Position numbers and translations under genes: made by a program. Source: Methylophilaceae bacterium 11 (GTDB lineage: Bacteria > Pseudomonadota > Gammaproteobacteria > Burkholderiales > Methylophilaceae). From it: DNA of 64,000 nucleotides. The notes under the pieces were generated by a model. It was not told the origin of the DNA, did no database searches, and worked only from the letters and a program-made list of their open reading frames with translations. Positions 18,512-26,964 of this stretch are shown one piece after another. Position 1 is the first letter of the stretch. Every line of letters begins with the position of its first letter. The DNA lies in contig JCKJ01000001.1 of the NCBI GenBank assembly GCA_000525025.1, forward strand, positions 2,294,001 to 2,358,000, read 5' to 3'.

Positions 18512-19324
18512 TTAATAGCTATGTTGCGGCGCAGGAAATGTACCCGCTTTGACTGCATGTATATAAGCGCGCACCGCGCTTTGCACACTGCCGGTTTCGC
18601 TCAAAAAATTACGCACAAAGCGCGGCGCTTTAAATGCATCTGCAGGCTTATTAGCGGGCCCAGAGTAAATGCCTAACAAATCCTGCAGCACCAACACTTG
18701 GCCACTGCAATCCGCCCCTGCGCCAATGCCAATAGTTGGCGCGTTGATCGACTGTGTGATGGTTCTGGCCAATTGCGCTGGCACCATTTCCAACAAGACA
18801 AAACTCACGCCTGCATCACTCATCGCTTGTGCATCTTGCATGATGATATTTGCTGCTGATTCCGTTTTACCTTGAATTTTATAGCCACCCAATTGATTTA
18901 CCGATTGCGGAGTAAAGCCAAGGTGCGCACACACCGATATGCCACGATCTATCAAGTACTTAGCCGTGTTTACCATTGCGCCACCCCCTTCAATTTTGAC
19001 GATATGTGCACCGCTATTGATCAACTGTTGCGCATGTTGCAAGGCAAGCTCTTGGCCATGCTCATAAGTGCCATAAGGCATATCGGCCATGATGACTGTT
19101 TGCCTTGCACCAGCAGCCACGGTGCGGGTGTGGTAACACATGTCTTGCAGCGTTACTTGTAAGGTATCAGTCTGCCCATGCAAGACCATCCCCAATGAGT
19201 CGCCCACCAACAATATGTCTACCCCTTCAGACTCCATCAACTTGGCAAAGGTAGCATCGTAACAAGTCAGCATGGCAAGCTTATCGCCACGCTGTATTTT
19301 TTGTGAAATATCAGATAAAAGCAT
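18512..19324 (-). CDS. panB: 3-methyl-2-oxobutanoate hydroxymethyltransferase
   Basis: A 270-residue TIM-barrel enzyme. Motifs are LAMLTCYDATFAKLMES, VDILLVGDSLGMVLHG (metal-binding Asp), ADMPYGTYE, HIVKIEGGG, and CAHLGFTPQSVNQLGGYK. It transfers a hydroxymethyl group from methylene-THF to ketoisovalerate, the first step of pantoate synthesis. It is the first gene of the panB-panC-panD-rsfS-rlmH run. Confidence 0.97.
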   Translation of the reverse strand: MLLSDISQKIQRGDKLAMLTCYDATFAKLMESEGVDILLVGDSLGMVLHGQTDTLQVTLQDMCYHTRTVAAGARQTVIMADMPYGTYEHGQELALQHAQQLINSGAHIVKIEGGGAMVNTAKYLIDRGISVCAHLGFTPQSVNQLGGYKIQGKTESAANIIMQDAQAMSDAGVSFVLLEMVPAQLARTITQSINAPTIGIGAGADCSGQVLVLQDLLGIYSGPANKPADAFKAPRFVRNFLSETGSVQSAVRAYIHAVKAGTFPAPQHSY

Positions 19325-19387
19325 GCCCTATTTTACAACTAAACACTGCCGGTTTTTTGATTGGTCAGTATTTTCATGGAAATGCCC

Positions 19388-19417
19388 ATAAAAAAAGCAG
19401 CCTAACTTGGCTGCTTT
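19388..19417 (-). terminator. Rho-independent terminator after the PEP-CTERM gene
   Basis: Stem AAAGCAGCC (19394-19402) with GGCTGCTTT (19409-19417). Read on the minus strand it is followed by a run of T (complement of the A-run at 19390-19396). It separates the PEP-CTERM gene from panB. Confidence 0.85.
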
Positions 19418-19460
19418 AATCATAAACCTCAAGAGGTGCTGCGTTGTACCACAACGCCCC

Positions 19461-19850
19461 CTATTTAAATGCTTTCCGGCGACGTGTGATGCCAAAAATA
19501 CCTAGTGCTGTAGCCATCAATGGTAAGGATGCGGGTACCGGTACTGCGCTCACGTTATCATGACCGCCTTCATTAGGCACATCGACACAATTCACAATTT
19601 CATTAATAAGCTGCTTTGTCTCTTCCGTAAAAATCACAAAATGCTGCTCAGGAATCACTGTTTCAATTTTTGCAACTACTGGGGCAATAATATTTGCTGG
19701 TGGAGGTGGAGGTGCTGGCGCCCATATAGTAGTTGCTACACTAGCCAAGGTTGTTACGGTTTTGGCACCAGCTGACCAACCACTTATAACTACTGCATTG
19801 GCACTTGTTGCAGCAAACAATAAAATAAAAGCGATCGAAAGTTTTTTCAT
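19461..19850 (-). CDS. Small PEP-CTERM sorting-domain protein
   Basis: A 129-residue secreted protein. Residues 1-19 are a signal peptide (ending ATSANA). The C-terminal end carries a PEP-CTERM sorting signal: VPVPASLPLMATALGIFGI followed by the basic tail TRRRKAFK. Such proteins are processed by exosortase and delivered to the cell surface or exopolysaccharide layer. The middle contains a Pro-rich stretch (APAPPPPPANI) and an acidic part with one Cys. It has its own terminator and upstream gap, so it is probably a single-gene unit placed within the folK/pan gene group. No exosortase gene is in the window. Confidence 0.85.
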   Translation of the reverse strand: MKKLSIAFILLFAATSANAVVISGWSAGAKTVTTLASVATTIWAPAPPPPPANIIAPVVAKIETVIPEQHFVIFTEETKQLINEIVNCVDVPNEGGHDNVSAVPVPASLPLMATALGIFGITRRRKAFK

Positions 19851-19978
19851 GTCACACCCCTTTAGTTGTTTATTAATATCATGGGTGCATCATAGATAAC
19901 AATTTGCAACACTTCAATGACCCACATGGGCTGACCCATTTGGGCTAACGCTTTAAAAACATCTAAGTAATCAAACGC

Positions 19979-20626
19979 TTACTCAAAGTTAGGATTAAAG
20001 TATTCTCGACTGCCTTTGATCTGGCTGATACGTTTGACCAGCAATTCCAGTGCCGATTCATCTTTAATAATATTGAGCTTTTCATTGTTCACAATTAACA
20101 GGCGCGAAGCATCATAGGTGTGAAAAAATTCGCTATAGGCATCTGCCAAACGTTCTATGTATTCGCGTGGAATTTCTTGCTCATAACTGATATTGCGCTC
20201 TTGAATGCGGTCTGCCAACTCGTCCACTGGCGTTTGCAAGTAAATCACTAAATCTGGCTTGGGCGATTTGAGCTGCAAATGGGTATAAATTTGATGATAG
20301 AGCGCATATTCTTCATCATCCAGATTCAAGCGCGCAAACAAAGGATCTTTCTCTAAAAAGAAGTCCGCAACTGTTGGCTTGGCAAACATATCACGCTGTG
20401 TCATGTCGGCAATTTGTCTGGAGCGCTGAAACAAAAAGAACAATTGCGTAGGTAGCGCATAACGTTGCGCATCCTGATAAAAGCGCGGTAAAAACGGATT
20501 GATCTCGGCTTTTTCGGTGAGCAGCTCTGCCGAAAATTTTTCTGACAGCATTTTAGCCAACGTTGTTTTGCCACTACCTATCGGCCCCTCTACTACAATG
20601 TAAGGGAATTGATTGAATATACTCAT
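19979..20626 (-). CDS. Deoxynucleoside kinase (dGK/dAK-type)
   Basis: A 215-residue P-loop kinase of the deoxynucleoside kinase family. The Walker A motif is VVEGPIGSGKTTLAK at the N-terminus. The family motifs FFLFQRSRQIADM and PDLVIYLQTPVDELADRIQERN (given in part) follow. It phosphorylates deoxynucleosides in salvage; the exact base preference cannot be read from the sequence. It starts 1 bp after folK, and this pairing upstream of panB is common in betaproteobacteria. Confidence 0.9.
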   Translation of the reverse strand: MSIFNQFPYIVVEGPIGSGKTTLAKMLSEKFSAELLTEKAEINPFLPRFYQDAQRYALPTQLFFLFQRSRQIADMTQRDMFAKPTVADFFLEKDPLFARLNLDDEEYALYHQIYTHLQLKSPKPDLVIYLQTPVDELADRIQERNISYEQEIPREYIERLADAYSEFFHTYDASRLLIVNNEKLNIIKDESALELLVKRISQIKGSREYFNPNFE

Positions 20627-20627
20627 A

Positions 20628-21119
20628 CTAAGCAGAAAGCCCTGATAAAGATTGAATGTCTGATTGCTGGTATTGTGTTGCCAATTCTACAACACTCTTT
20701 CCATTGGGTAAGGTTAAATCCGGTGCAATTTCAGCCAATGGTAATAGTACAAAGCCACGCTCGTGCATTCTGGGGTGTGGCAAAATCAGCTCGGGCGTAT
20801 GCATCGCTATTTGGTCATACCATAACAAATCCAAATCCAGCACGCGTGGCGCATTGGGAAATGGACGCTCGCGTCCAAAAGTGGCTTCCACAGCAAGCAA
20901 TTGACGCAGTAATACCGTAGGCTCTAGCAAGGTATCTATCTTAGCCACGGCATTGATGAAATCCGGCTGATTGTCATACCCAACGGGTGCCGTTTTGTAT
21001 AGGCTAGAGCGCAGTAGCAAGCGCGTTGCTGGTAGCTGTACCAGTGCGTCAAATGCGCGGCTCACTTGCTTGACCGGGTCTTGCAGGTTGCTACCCAGTG
21101 CAATATATGCGATTGCCAT
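20628..21119 (-). CDS. folK: HPPK (6-hydroxymethyl-7,8-dihydropterin pyrophosphokinase)
   Basis: A 163-residue enzyme with the family start AIAYIALGSNLQDP, the middle motif PDFINAVAKIDTLLEP, and the catalytic signature RVLDLDLLWYD followed by LPHPRMHERGFVLLPLAEI. It transfers pyrophosphate from ATP to the pterin in folate synthesis. It is packed between pcnB (2-bp gap) and the deoxynucleoside kinase. Confidence 0.96.
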   Translation of the reverse strand: MAIAYIALGSNLQDPVKQVSRAFDALVQLPATRLLLRSSLYKTAPVGYDNQPDFINAVAKIDTLLEPTVLLRQLLAVEATFGRERPFPNAPRVLDLDLLWYDQIAMHTPELILPHPRMHERGFVLLPLAEIAPDLTLPNGKSVVELATQYQQSDIQSLSGLSA

Positions 21120-21121
21120 GA

Positions 21122-22501
21122 TTAATCGTGCGTAGGCTGTTGTGCGGCTGGCGAGCCAACTGTTTTCTTTTTAGGCCGTCTACGGCGTTTTTTAGGGCCA
21201 GTATCCGGCAACAACATCGCCGTACGGGCTTCAGTGCTGGCATCGGCAAATGTCGTCCACCAAGCACCGATCTCTTCTGGCAACTCACCAGACTCGCACC
21301 TTAATAAGAGAAAATCATAAGCAGCACGGTAGCGCGGATGCGTCAGTAACGCATAGGGACGTTTACCAAAGCGCTGCTCAAAACGCGGCTGCATGCTCCA
21401 GATTTCTTTCATGGTTGCAGTAAAGCGATTATGGATTGCCATTTTCTCCGCTTGGAGATCAATGACTTCGCTCATCGCCAAATGCAAGGCCGGAATTGGC
21501 GGCTGCCCTTGTTGCTGATACACCTGCCAAGACGCTAGCACCTCATGCCACAGCAAGGTCGCAAATAAAAAGCTGGGGTTAGACGATTTTCCGTTCAGAA
21601 TACGGTCATCGGTATTTTTTAGTGCCAGCATCACAAAGCGCTCGCCCATCGGTTGCTCAAGTACCACATCTAACAGTGGCAGCAAACCATGATGCAATTG
21701 CTGGACACGCAAGGCATTGATGCTCTCGATGGCGTGACCGGACAAGAATAGTTTAAGCATTTCATCAAACAACCGACTCGGCGGCACATCTTGTAGCAGG
21801 TCGGCCATTTTACGGATAGGTGCTTCAGTCTTTGCCTCGATTTTCAAACCCAATTTGGCAGACAAGCGCACCGCACGCAACATGCGTACCGGGTCTTCCT
21901 GATAGCGCGTGACCGGATCACCAATCATACGTAGCTGCTTGGCTTTCAAATCGGCAACGCCATTATGAAAATCCAAGACTTCGCGCCGCGCCGTGTCGTA
22001 ATACAAAGCATTCGCAGTAAAGTCACGGCGTACAGCGTCTTCTTCAATTGTCCCGAAAATATTATCGCGGATAATCCGTCCGGAGTCCGAGGTTTGCGCA
22101 TCCCCTTCGCTCAGGTGATGGCCGCGAAAAGTAGACACCTCAATAGTTTCATTTCCCCACATGACATGCACCAAGCGAAAACGCTTACCAATGATACGCG
22201 AGCGCCTAAAAACCTTATATACCTCTTCGGGTGTAGCATTGGTCGCCACATCAAAGTCTTTGGGGGTGAAGTGCATCAGTAAATCACGTACCGCACCACC
22301 GACAATGTAGGCTTGAAAACCCGCTTTTTGCAGCCCTTCACATGTTTTGAGCGCGGCTGGACTAATCAGCGACTGATTGATTTTATGCGACTTCTCTGAG
22401 ATAACATTCGCTGAGGTCACCGACCCTGGATCGGCCTGATTGATGACGATGGCCGCTTTCTCACGCTTGGAAAATACTTTTTGTAGGAATTTTTTAATCA
22501 T
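21122..22501 (-). CDS. pcnB: Poly(A) polymerase I
   Basis: A 459-residue class II nucleotidyltransferase. Key motifs are QAYIVGGAVRDLLM, PKDFDVATNATPEEV (catalytic Asp pair), SRIIGKRFRLVHVMWG, and YQEDPVRMLRAVRLSAKLG. The C-terminus is strongly basic (KKRRRRPKKKT), typical of PcnB as opposed to CCA-adding enzymes. It polyadenylates RNA 3' ends and promotes decay. The 5' end overlaps the adenosyltransferase gene by 4 bp. Confidence 0.94.
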   Translation of the reverse strand: MIKKFLQKVFSKREKAAIVINQADPGSVTSANVISEKSHKINQSLISPAALKTCEGLQKAGFQAYIVGGAVRDLLMHFTPKDFDVATNATPEEVYKVFRRSRIIGKRFRLVHVMWGNETIEVSTFRGHHLSEGDAQTSDSGRIIRDNIFGTIEEDAVRRDFTANALYYDTARREVLDFHNGVADLKAKQLRMIGDPVTRYQEDPVRMLRAVRLSAKLGLKIEAKTEAPIRKMADLLQDVPPSRLFDEMLKLFLSGHAIESINALRVQQLHHGLLPLLDVVLEQPMGERFVMLALKNTDDRILNGKSSNPSFLFATLLWHEVLASWQVYQQQGQPPIPALHLAMSEVIDLQAEKMAIHNRFTATMKEIWSMQPRFEQRFGKRPYALLTHPRYRAAYDFLLLRCESGELPEEIGAWWTTFADASTEARTAMLLPDTGPKKRRRRPKKKTVGSPAAQQPTHD

Positions 22502-23049
22502 TGATGGGTTGGGTTATTCCATAAAACATCAGGCACGCCGGCTTCCTGATTCAATTGACGACACAGGACAAACAGTAAATCGGATAATCGATTGATGTAC
22601 TGTAGTGATACCGTTGTGAGCGTATCTTGCGCATTCAGTGTATGCATCGTGCGCTCGGCGCGACGGCATACCGTTCTAGCCAAATGGCAATAAGCTGCAG
22701 CACGGCTACCGCCCGGCAAAATAAATTCTTTCAATGGCGATAATGATTCATTCCAGCCATCCAAGGTATGTTCCAATGCCGTGACGCGCTCGGCCTTGAC
22801 CATTGTATAGCCAGGCATGCACAACTCTCCGCCCAGATTAAACAAGTCGTGCTGAATCTGCGTCAATGCTGTTTTAACTTGTAAAGACACAGGTTCGGTC
22901 AGCATCAGGCCAATCACGGCATTGAGCTCATCGACATCGCCCATGGCTTGCACACGCAAATGGTCTTTTGCAACGCGCGTGCCATCGCCCAAGCCAGTGG
23001 TACCTGCATCGCCGGTACGGGTGTAAATTTTACTTAAACGATTTCCCAT
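22498..23049 (-). CDS. ATP:cob(I)alamin adenosyltransferase, PduO type
   Basis: A protein of about 183 residues starting MGNRLSKIYTRTGDAGTTGL, the PduO-type N-terminus, followed by GDGTRVAKDHLRV, and PGGSRAAAYCHLARTVCRRA with AERTMHTL. It transfers the adenosyl group from ATP to cob(I)alamin, making coenzyme B12. The start was placed at 23049 because the nine residues upstream (to 23076) do not match the family. No B12-dependent enzyme is in the window. It leads the pcnB-folK group. Confidence 0.92.
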   Translation of the reverse strand: MGNRLSKIYTRTGDAGTTGLGDGTRVAKDHLRVQAMGDVDELNAVIGLMLTEPVSLQVKTALTQIQHDLFNLGGELCMPGYTMVKAERVTALEHTLDGWNESLSPLKEFILPGGSRAAAYCHLARTVCRRAERTMHTLNAQDTLTTVSLQYINRLSDLLFVLCRQLNQEAGVPDVLWNNPTHQ

Positions 23050-23159
23050 AAACCTGTTTGCACAATTGGTAAGCATACAATTGCTACCAATGTCCGCATG
23101 GATATGCGCCCTTTAATTCATCTATAATGCCAGTATTATAAAGGATGAACTCCTTCTTC

Positions 23160-23966
23160 ATGTCTAAAAATAATACGATGTCTCAAAATCCGATTGGGGT
23201 GATGGATTCTGGCGTAGGCGGCATTTCCGTGCTCAAGCATATACATGCGCAACTCCCGCATGAAGCGCTGACCTATTTTGCGGACAGCCGCTATGCACCC
23301 TATGGCAACAGAAGCCCGCAAGAGATTCAGCAGCGTTGTTTTGCCATTGCAGACTTCCTCATCGCGCAACAAGTCAAAGCCATTGTAGTGGCATGCAACA
23401 CAGCCACGGCCGCGGCCATCACTGAAATGCGCGCGCGTTACAGTTTACCGATTATCGGCATGGAGCCTGCTGTCAAACCTGCCGCAGCGGCCAGTCAAAA
23501 TGGCATTGTGGGTGTACTGGCCACAGTGGGCACCCTCAAAAGCGCACAATTTGCGGCCTTATTGGAAAGTTATGGTCGTAACGTTAAAGTCGTCACGCAA
23601 GGCTGTGTAGGCTTAGTGGAGTGTATTGAACGTGGAGAGCTGGATGCCGCATATACACGCGATTTAATCCGACAATACACTGCTCCACTATTGGCGGAAG
23701 GCGCCGATACCATTGTCCTAGGCTGCACTCATTACCCATTTGTACGCACTGTGATTGAAGATATCGTCGGCAAACACGTCACACTCATTGATACTGGTGC
23801 AGCCGTGGCAAAACAGCTACACCACAAATTAACCGAGCAACAACTGCTTACAGACAGTAACGACACGCCACACATTACGTTTTATACCAATAGCCAACAA
23901 CCTGAGGCCGCTGCTGTCATTGAAACGCTATGGGGACAAGCCGCCCAAGTCCAATTGCTGCTTTAA
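23160..23966 (+). CDS. murI: Glutamate racemase
   Basis: A protein of about 268 residues. Motifs are IGVMDSGVGGISVLKHI, YFADSRYAPYGN, VVACNTATAAAITEMR (first catalytic Cys) and IVLGCTHYPFVRTVIE (second catalytic Cys). It makes D-glutamate for peptidoglycan. The start is uncertain: ATGs at 23145, 23160 and 23178 are in frame; AAGGA at 23141-23145 overlaps the first and lies 14 bp before the second. A TATAAT hexamer lies at 23123-23128. The 3' end overlaps the convergent LRR-kinase gene by 39 bp. Confidence 0.95.
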   Translation: MSKNNTMSQNPIGVMDSGVGGISVLKHIHAQLPHEALTYFADSRYAPYGNRSPQEIQQRCFAIADFLIAQQVKAIVVACNTATAAAITEMRARYSLPIIGMEPAVKPAAAASQNGIVGVLATVGTLKSAQFAALLESYGRNVKVVTQGCVGLVECIERGELDAAYTRDLIRQYTAPLLAEGADTIVLGCTHYPFVRTVIEDIVGKHVTLIDTGAAVAKQLHHKLTEQQLLTDSNDTPHITFYTNSQQPEAAAVIETLWGQAAQVQLLL

Positions 23967-25205
23967 GTGCTGGGCTGTTACCCCTGCGCGTTCAGCTAGC
24001 TCCTCTATCAATATGTCGAATGCGCGGATATCTAACTGCCGCAATTGATGTGCTAATACAGGCTGGCCTATTGGCAAAAACGATGCCCCACCCAGATCAC
24101 TCAATACTACCCGCTTCTTACTCCACAAAATGTTATGTGCATAGACATCACCGTGCATCAATCCGCACTGGTGCAAATGACAAAGCGCATCTGCCACGCC
24201 CTGCAAAATGTGTAATGCTTGCGCCAGTGTTAACTGGTCACCTTGCGGATAGACATCTCGCGTACAACTATCAAAGCTCGGCGGATCGGCCAGTATGTGC
24301 AAATCAGGCTCCAGCAAAGGCATGACCAAACCAGAAGTTCCTTGCGGATGCTGATCTACCACGCCCTTCAAGCCAACCAAGTTTGGGTGCTCCCCTGCCA
24401 GCATATTGGCGTGCATTTCACACCTTGGTAGACCATCGCTAGTCACGCCGCCTTTGAATAATTTGACAGCCACAGGCTGCGTAGATTGCGCAGTATCTTG
24501 CCATTGCGATTGATAACTAACGCCAGAAGCGCCTTGGCCAAGCACCGGTCCTAATTGCAGCGATGCCCAATCAATAGCACGTATTGGGCGATGCGCCATG
24601 TGTGTACGTTCGGCGATATCCGAACAGGGATTACCTGCATACGCCAGCCATGTGAGCTTGGGTAAATTAAACAGCCAATCGGGTAAGGCTTCGAATCGAT
24701 TGGCAGATAGCCTCAACAACTCTAAGGCATGACATTGCCGCATTGATTCCGGTAACACGCTGAGTTGATTGCCTGCCAACATCAGTTTTTGTAACTTGGC
24801 ACACTCGCCCAAACTATCAGGCAAATGTTTCAGACGGTTATCCGTGACGATAAACCAGCGCAAATGCTGAGTAGGAATGGCTGATGCCGGAATATGCTCG
24901 ATTTGATTGGCTTTAAAGCCAATCATGCTGAGCTTGGCACACTGCCCCAATACCTCTGGCACATATGTAAACTGGTTAGACGAGCAAAATAAAATGCGCA
25001 ACTGCTTAAATCGCGTTAAATCATTGGGTAAATCCGTGAGATCGTTGCCTGTTAAATCGAGTATTTCCAGTGAGTCGGTGAGTGAGTACAGCGCTTGTGG
25101 AAAGCTGGTCAGCCCAGCACTGATTTTGATGTGCTTAGCCCCTTCCAACTTGCCCGCATTAAGCAGTGCAAGTGTGTCCGATGACGAAGCTGTAGAATCT
25201 AGCAA
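23928..25205 (-). CDS. Leucine-rich repeat protein fused to a eukaryotic-type protein kinase
   Basis: About 425 residues. Seven or so LRRs come first (SLEILDLTGNDLTDLP, RLKHLPDSLGECAKLQKLML, QLSVLPESMRQ), then a kinase domain. Kinase motifs: VLGQGASGVSY loop, PVAVKLFKGG (ATP Lys), HGDVYAHNIL (catalytic loop, HRD replaced by HGD with Asp and Asn kept) and SDLGGAS in place of DFG. It therefore looks catalytically possible. Substrate unknown. No ATG suits the start: the frame stays open to 25358 but that part overlaps the zinc-finger gene, so a TTG at 25205 is proposed with low certainty. No signal peptide or membrane segment. Confidence 0.85.
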   Translation of the reverse strand: MLDSTASSSDTLALLNAGKLEGAKHIKISAGLTSFPQALYSLTDSLEILDLTGNDLTDLPNDLTRFKQLRILFCSSNQFTYVPEVLGQCAKLSMIGFKANQIEHIPASAIPTQHLRWFIVTDNRLKHLPDSLGECAKLQKLMLAGNQLSVLPESMRQCHALELLRLSANRFEALPDWLFNLPKLTWLAYAGNPCSDIAERTHMAHRPIRAIDWASLQLGPVLGQGASGVSYQSQWQDTAQSTQPVAVKLFKGGVTSDGLPRCEMHANMLAGEHPNLVGLKGVVDQHPQGTSGLVMPLLEPDLHILADPPSFDSCTRDVYPQGDQLTLAQALHILQGVADALCHLHQCGLMHGDVYAHNILWSKKRVVLSDLGGASFLPIGQPVLAHQLRQLDIRAFDILIEELAERAGVTAQHLKQQLDLGGLSP

Positions 25206-25219
25206 TGCAGTGTATCGGC

Positions 25220-25423
25220 TTAATGATGTGAAACCACTTCGCCTTCTTTGAGTTTGTATTTCGTACCACAGTAAGGGCAAGCGACATGGCCTGTTTTGGC
25301 TACATCTAAAAACACGCGCGGGTGCGATGCCCACAACGCCACTTCTTTGGTCGGGCAATGCAAAGGCAAATCTTTGACCAAGATTTCAATCTCATTGTTT
25401 TCGAACTCTTTTACATCTGACAT
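25220..25423 (-). CDS. CHCC zinc-finger protein
   Basis: A 67-residue protein of the zf-CHCC family, related to the zinc-binding part of mitochondrial complex I subunit NDUFS6. Ligand candidates are Cys in LPLHCPT, His in ASHPRVFLD, and the CPYCGTKY pair. Bacterial members are small and uncharacterised. In betaproteobacteria it is often found beside ilvE, which is the case here with one membrane gene between. It starts 45 bp after the glycosyltransferase gene and ends 14 bp before the suggested LRR-kinase start. Confidence 0.88.
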   Translation of the reverse strand: MSDVKEFENNEIEILVKDLPLHCPTKEVALWASHPRVFLDVAKTGHVACPYCGTKYKLKEGEVVSHH

Positions 25424-25468
25424 GGCGTCACTTTCTTAACAGTTTATTCTGTAATGATAACTTGAAAA

Positions 25469-26932
25469 TTAACGCCCTGCATTGGCAATGCGGGGCTTAT
25501 GTTGTTTCTGCGATAGCTTATATAGCAGCCACAACAACATGATGACGCCAATATATAAAGTGGATTGTAAAACGTTCCAATGAGTACCCGCCAATGACGA
25601 TGCGAAGTAGCCAAAATTCTGGCTAATCAATAAGTACATGACCCACATATAAGGCACGGTCCATTGACCAAGTGGCCGGTAAACCACAGACAAAGGCAAG
25701 ACAATCGCCAACAATAGAATTGCTATGCCGTAATGATGCTCCCATGCAATAGGAGAAGCGATAGTCAGGCTCAACATCATAATTGAAAGATCAGCTGCAT
25801 TGGGTTGACGCAGAAATTTCCAGAATAGCGCAACTGCCAACAGCAGCGCAGAGGTCAGCAAAGTGGTCAGATACACCCATGGGTGATAAGGCGGAAATGA
25901 GTTGGAAAGCCACTCTAGATTATTCCCATTCAACAATAGCCGATGCATGATGCCATTGATGGATTGATTGGGATAAAAACTCTCGCCGTGTTGACTCAGA
26001 AAAGACAATACGGAGAAATAGTCTGTCCAGTTTTCAACGCCATATAGCGACACAGACACTAAAAAGATCATGGCTGACGAAATAGAAAACGTAATCAGGA
26101 AATGCCACTGCCTTCTGATGAAGGCCCATGGAATCAAAATAATCCATTGCGGCTTAAAGCTACAGCAAATGCTCAATAAAACACCTGCTGCCCCCAAACG
26201 CTTAGTCTGCCACGCCAATAAAGCCAGCCCTGCCAATAAGGTCATGAATGTTTGAACCTGGCCCAAGAAATAAGACCGTAATAAAGGATAAAACATCGCC
26301 ACAGCAGCAATCCCAGTTAGCAAAGCCAACACGCGCATCCAAACAGGTATTTGCTGTTGCGTCTCGCTAAAGAGTCGCGAAGTGGTGTGCCAAGCAGTGA
26401 CAACGCTTTTATCGATCAGTTTGTAAAACACAATACCCAATAGCGGTAAACATAACCAACTGATGATGTTGGCGTTGTCAACAATAGCCTCGTACGACAA
26501 GCCAAAAAAACGATGTGGGAGATCGAAAATGAGTAACGCGCTGGGGGGATATTGAAACTTAGTTTGGTCTTTTAAGATAAGCGCATCATAGATTGAGTCA
26601 CTTGGAAACGCATCCAGATGCGTGAGCGCCTTGACCATCACGCCCCAAGAATCTGCGCCTGCAATCGCATGCAGATATGTTGCAAAGTAGATGGTAGTTA
26701 ACTCATTGCCATAACCAAACATGCGCTGCAAACCAATATTGATGACTACCGCACTTGCTACAAACATCAGCAACAATGCCAACGAGGTGCGCATCACTTC
26801 AACAAGACTTGAACTACTGTGGCTGTCTGCATTGAATATCATATGCAATGCAGATTTTGCAGAAAACCGCACTAACACTGCCACACCACACAGCACTAAG
26901 GCTAGTAACAATAACTGAACTTTAATATCCAT
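25469..26932 (-). CDS. GT87-type (DUF2029) membrane glycosyltransferase
   Basis: A 487-residue integral membrane protein with about ten to twelve hydrophobic segments. The loop KFQYPPSALLIFDLPH is typical of the GT-C/DUF2029 family, whose mycobacterial members are polyprenyl-phosphate-dependent mannosyltransferases. The SFKPQWIILIPWAFIRRQW stretch also fits. The sugar and acceptor here cannot be inferred. It lies between ilvE and the CHCC zinc-finger gene, with all three on the same strand. Confidence 0.82.
   Translation of the reverse strand: MDIKVQLLLLALVLCGVAVLVRFSAKSALHMIFNADSHSSSSLVEVMRTSLALLLMFVASAVVINIGLQRMFGYGNELTTIYFATYLHAIAGADSWGVMVKALTHLDAFPSDSIYDALILKDQTKFQYPPSALLIFDLPHRFFGLSYEAIVDNANIISWLCLPLLGIVFYKLIDKSVVTAWHTTSRLFSETQQQIPVWMRVLALLTGIAAVAMFYPLLRSYFLGQVQTFMTLLAGLALLAWQTKRLGAAGVLLSICCSFKPQWIILIPWAFIRRQWHFLITFSISSAMIFLVSVSLYGVENWTDYFSVLSFLSQHGESFYPNQSINGIMHRLLLNGNNLEWLSNSFPPYHPWVYLTTLLTSALLLAVALFWKFLRQPNAADLSIMMLSLTIASPIAWEHHYGIAILLLAIVLPLSVVYRPLGQWTVPYMWVMYLLISQNFGYFASSLAGTHWNVLQSTLYIGVIMLLWLLYKLSQKQHKPRIANAGR
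25474..25496 (-). terminator. Hairpin overlapping the glycosyltransferase stop codon
   Basis: On the minus strand GCCCCGCATT, loop GCC, AATGCAGGGC (25496-25474, one mismatch) is followed by GTTAATTTTC. The stem lies within the last codons of the GT87-type gene. It may act as a weak terminator or attenuator before the zinc-finger gene. The T-run is poor. Confidence 0.4.
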
Positions 26933-26964
26933 TATTTTTTGTTGAGTGATGTGACACTAGAATG

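Noticed and set aside
25206-25358. Upstream extension of the LRR-kinase frame
   Set aside because: It overlaps a well-supported zinc-finger gene on the same strand in another frame, and its residues look non-coding.
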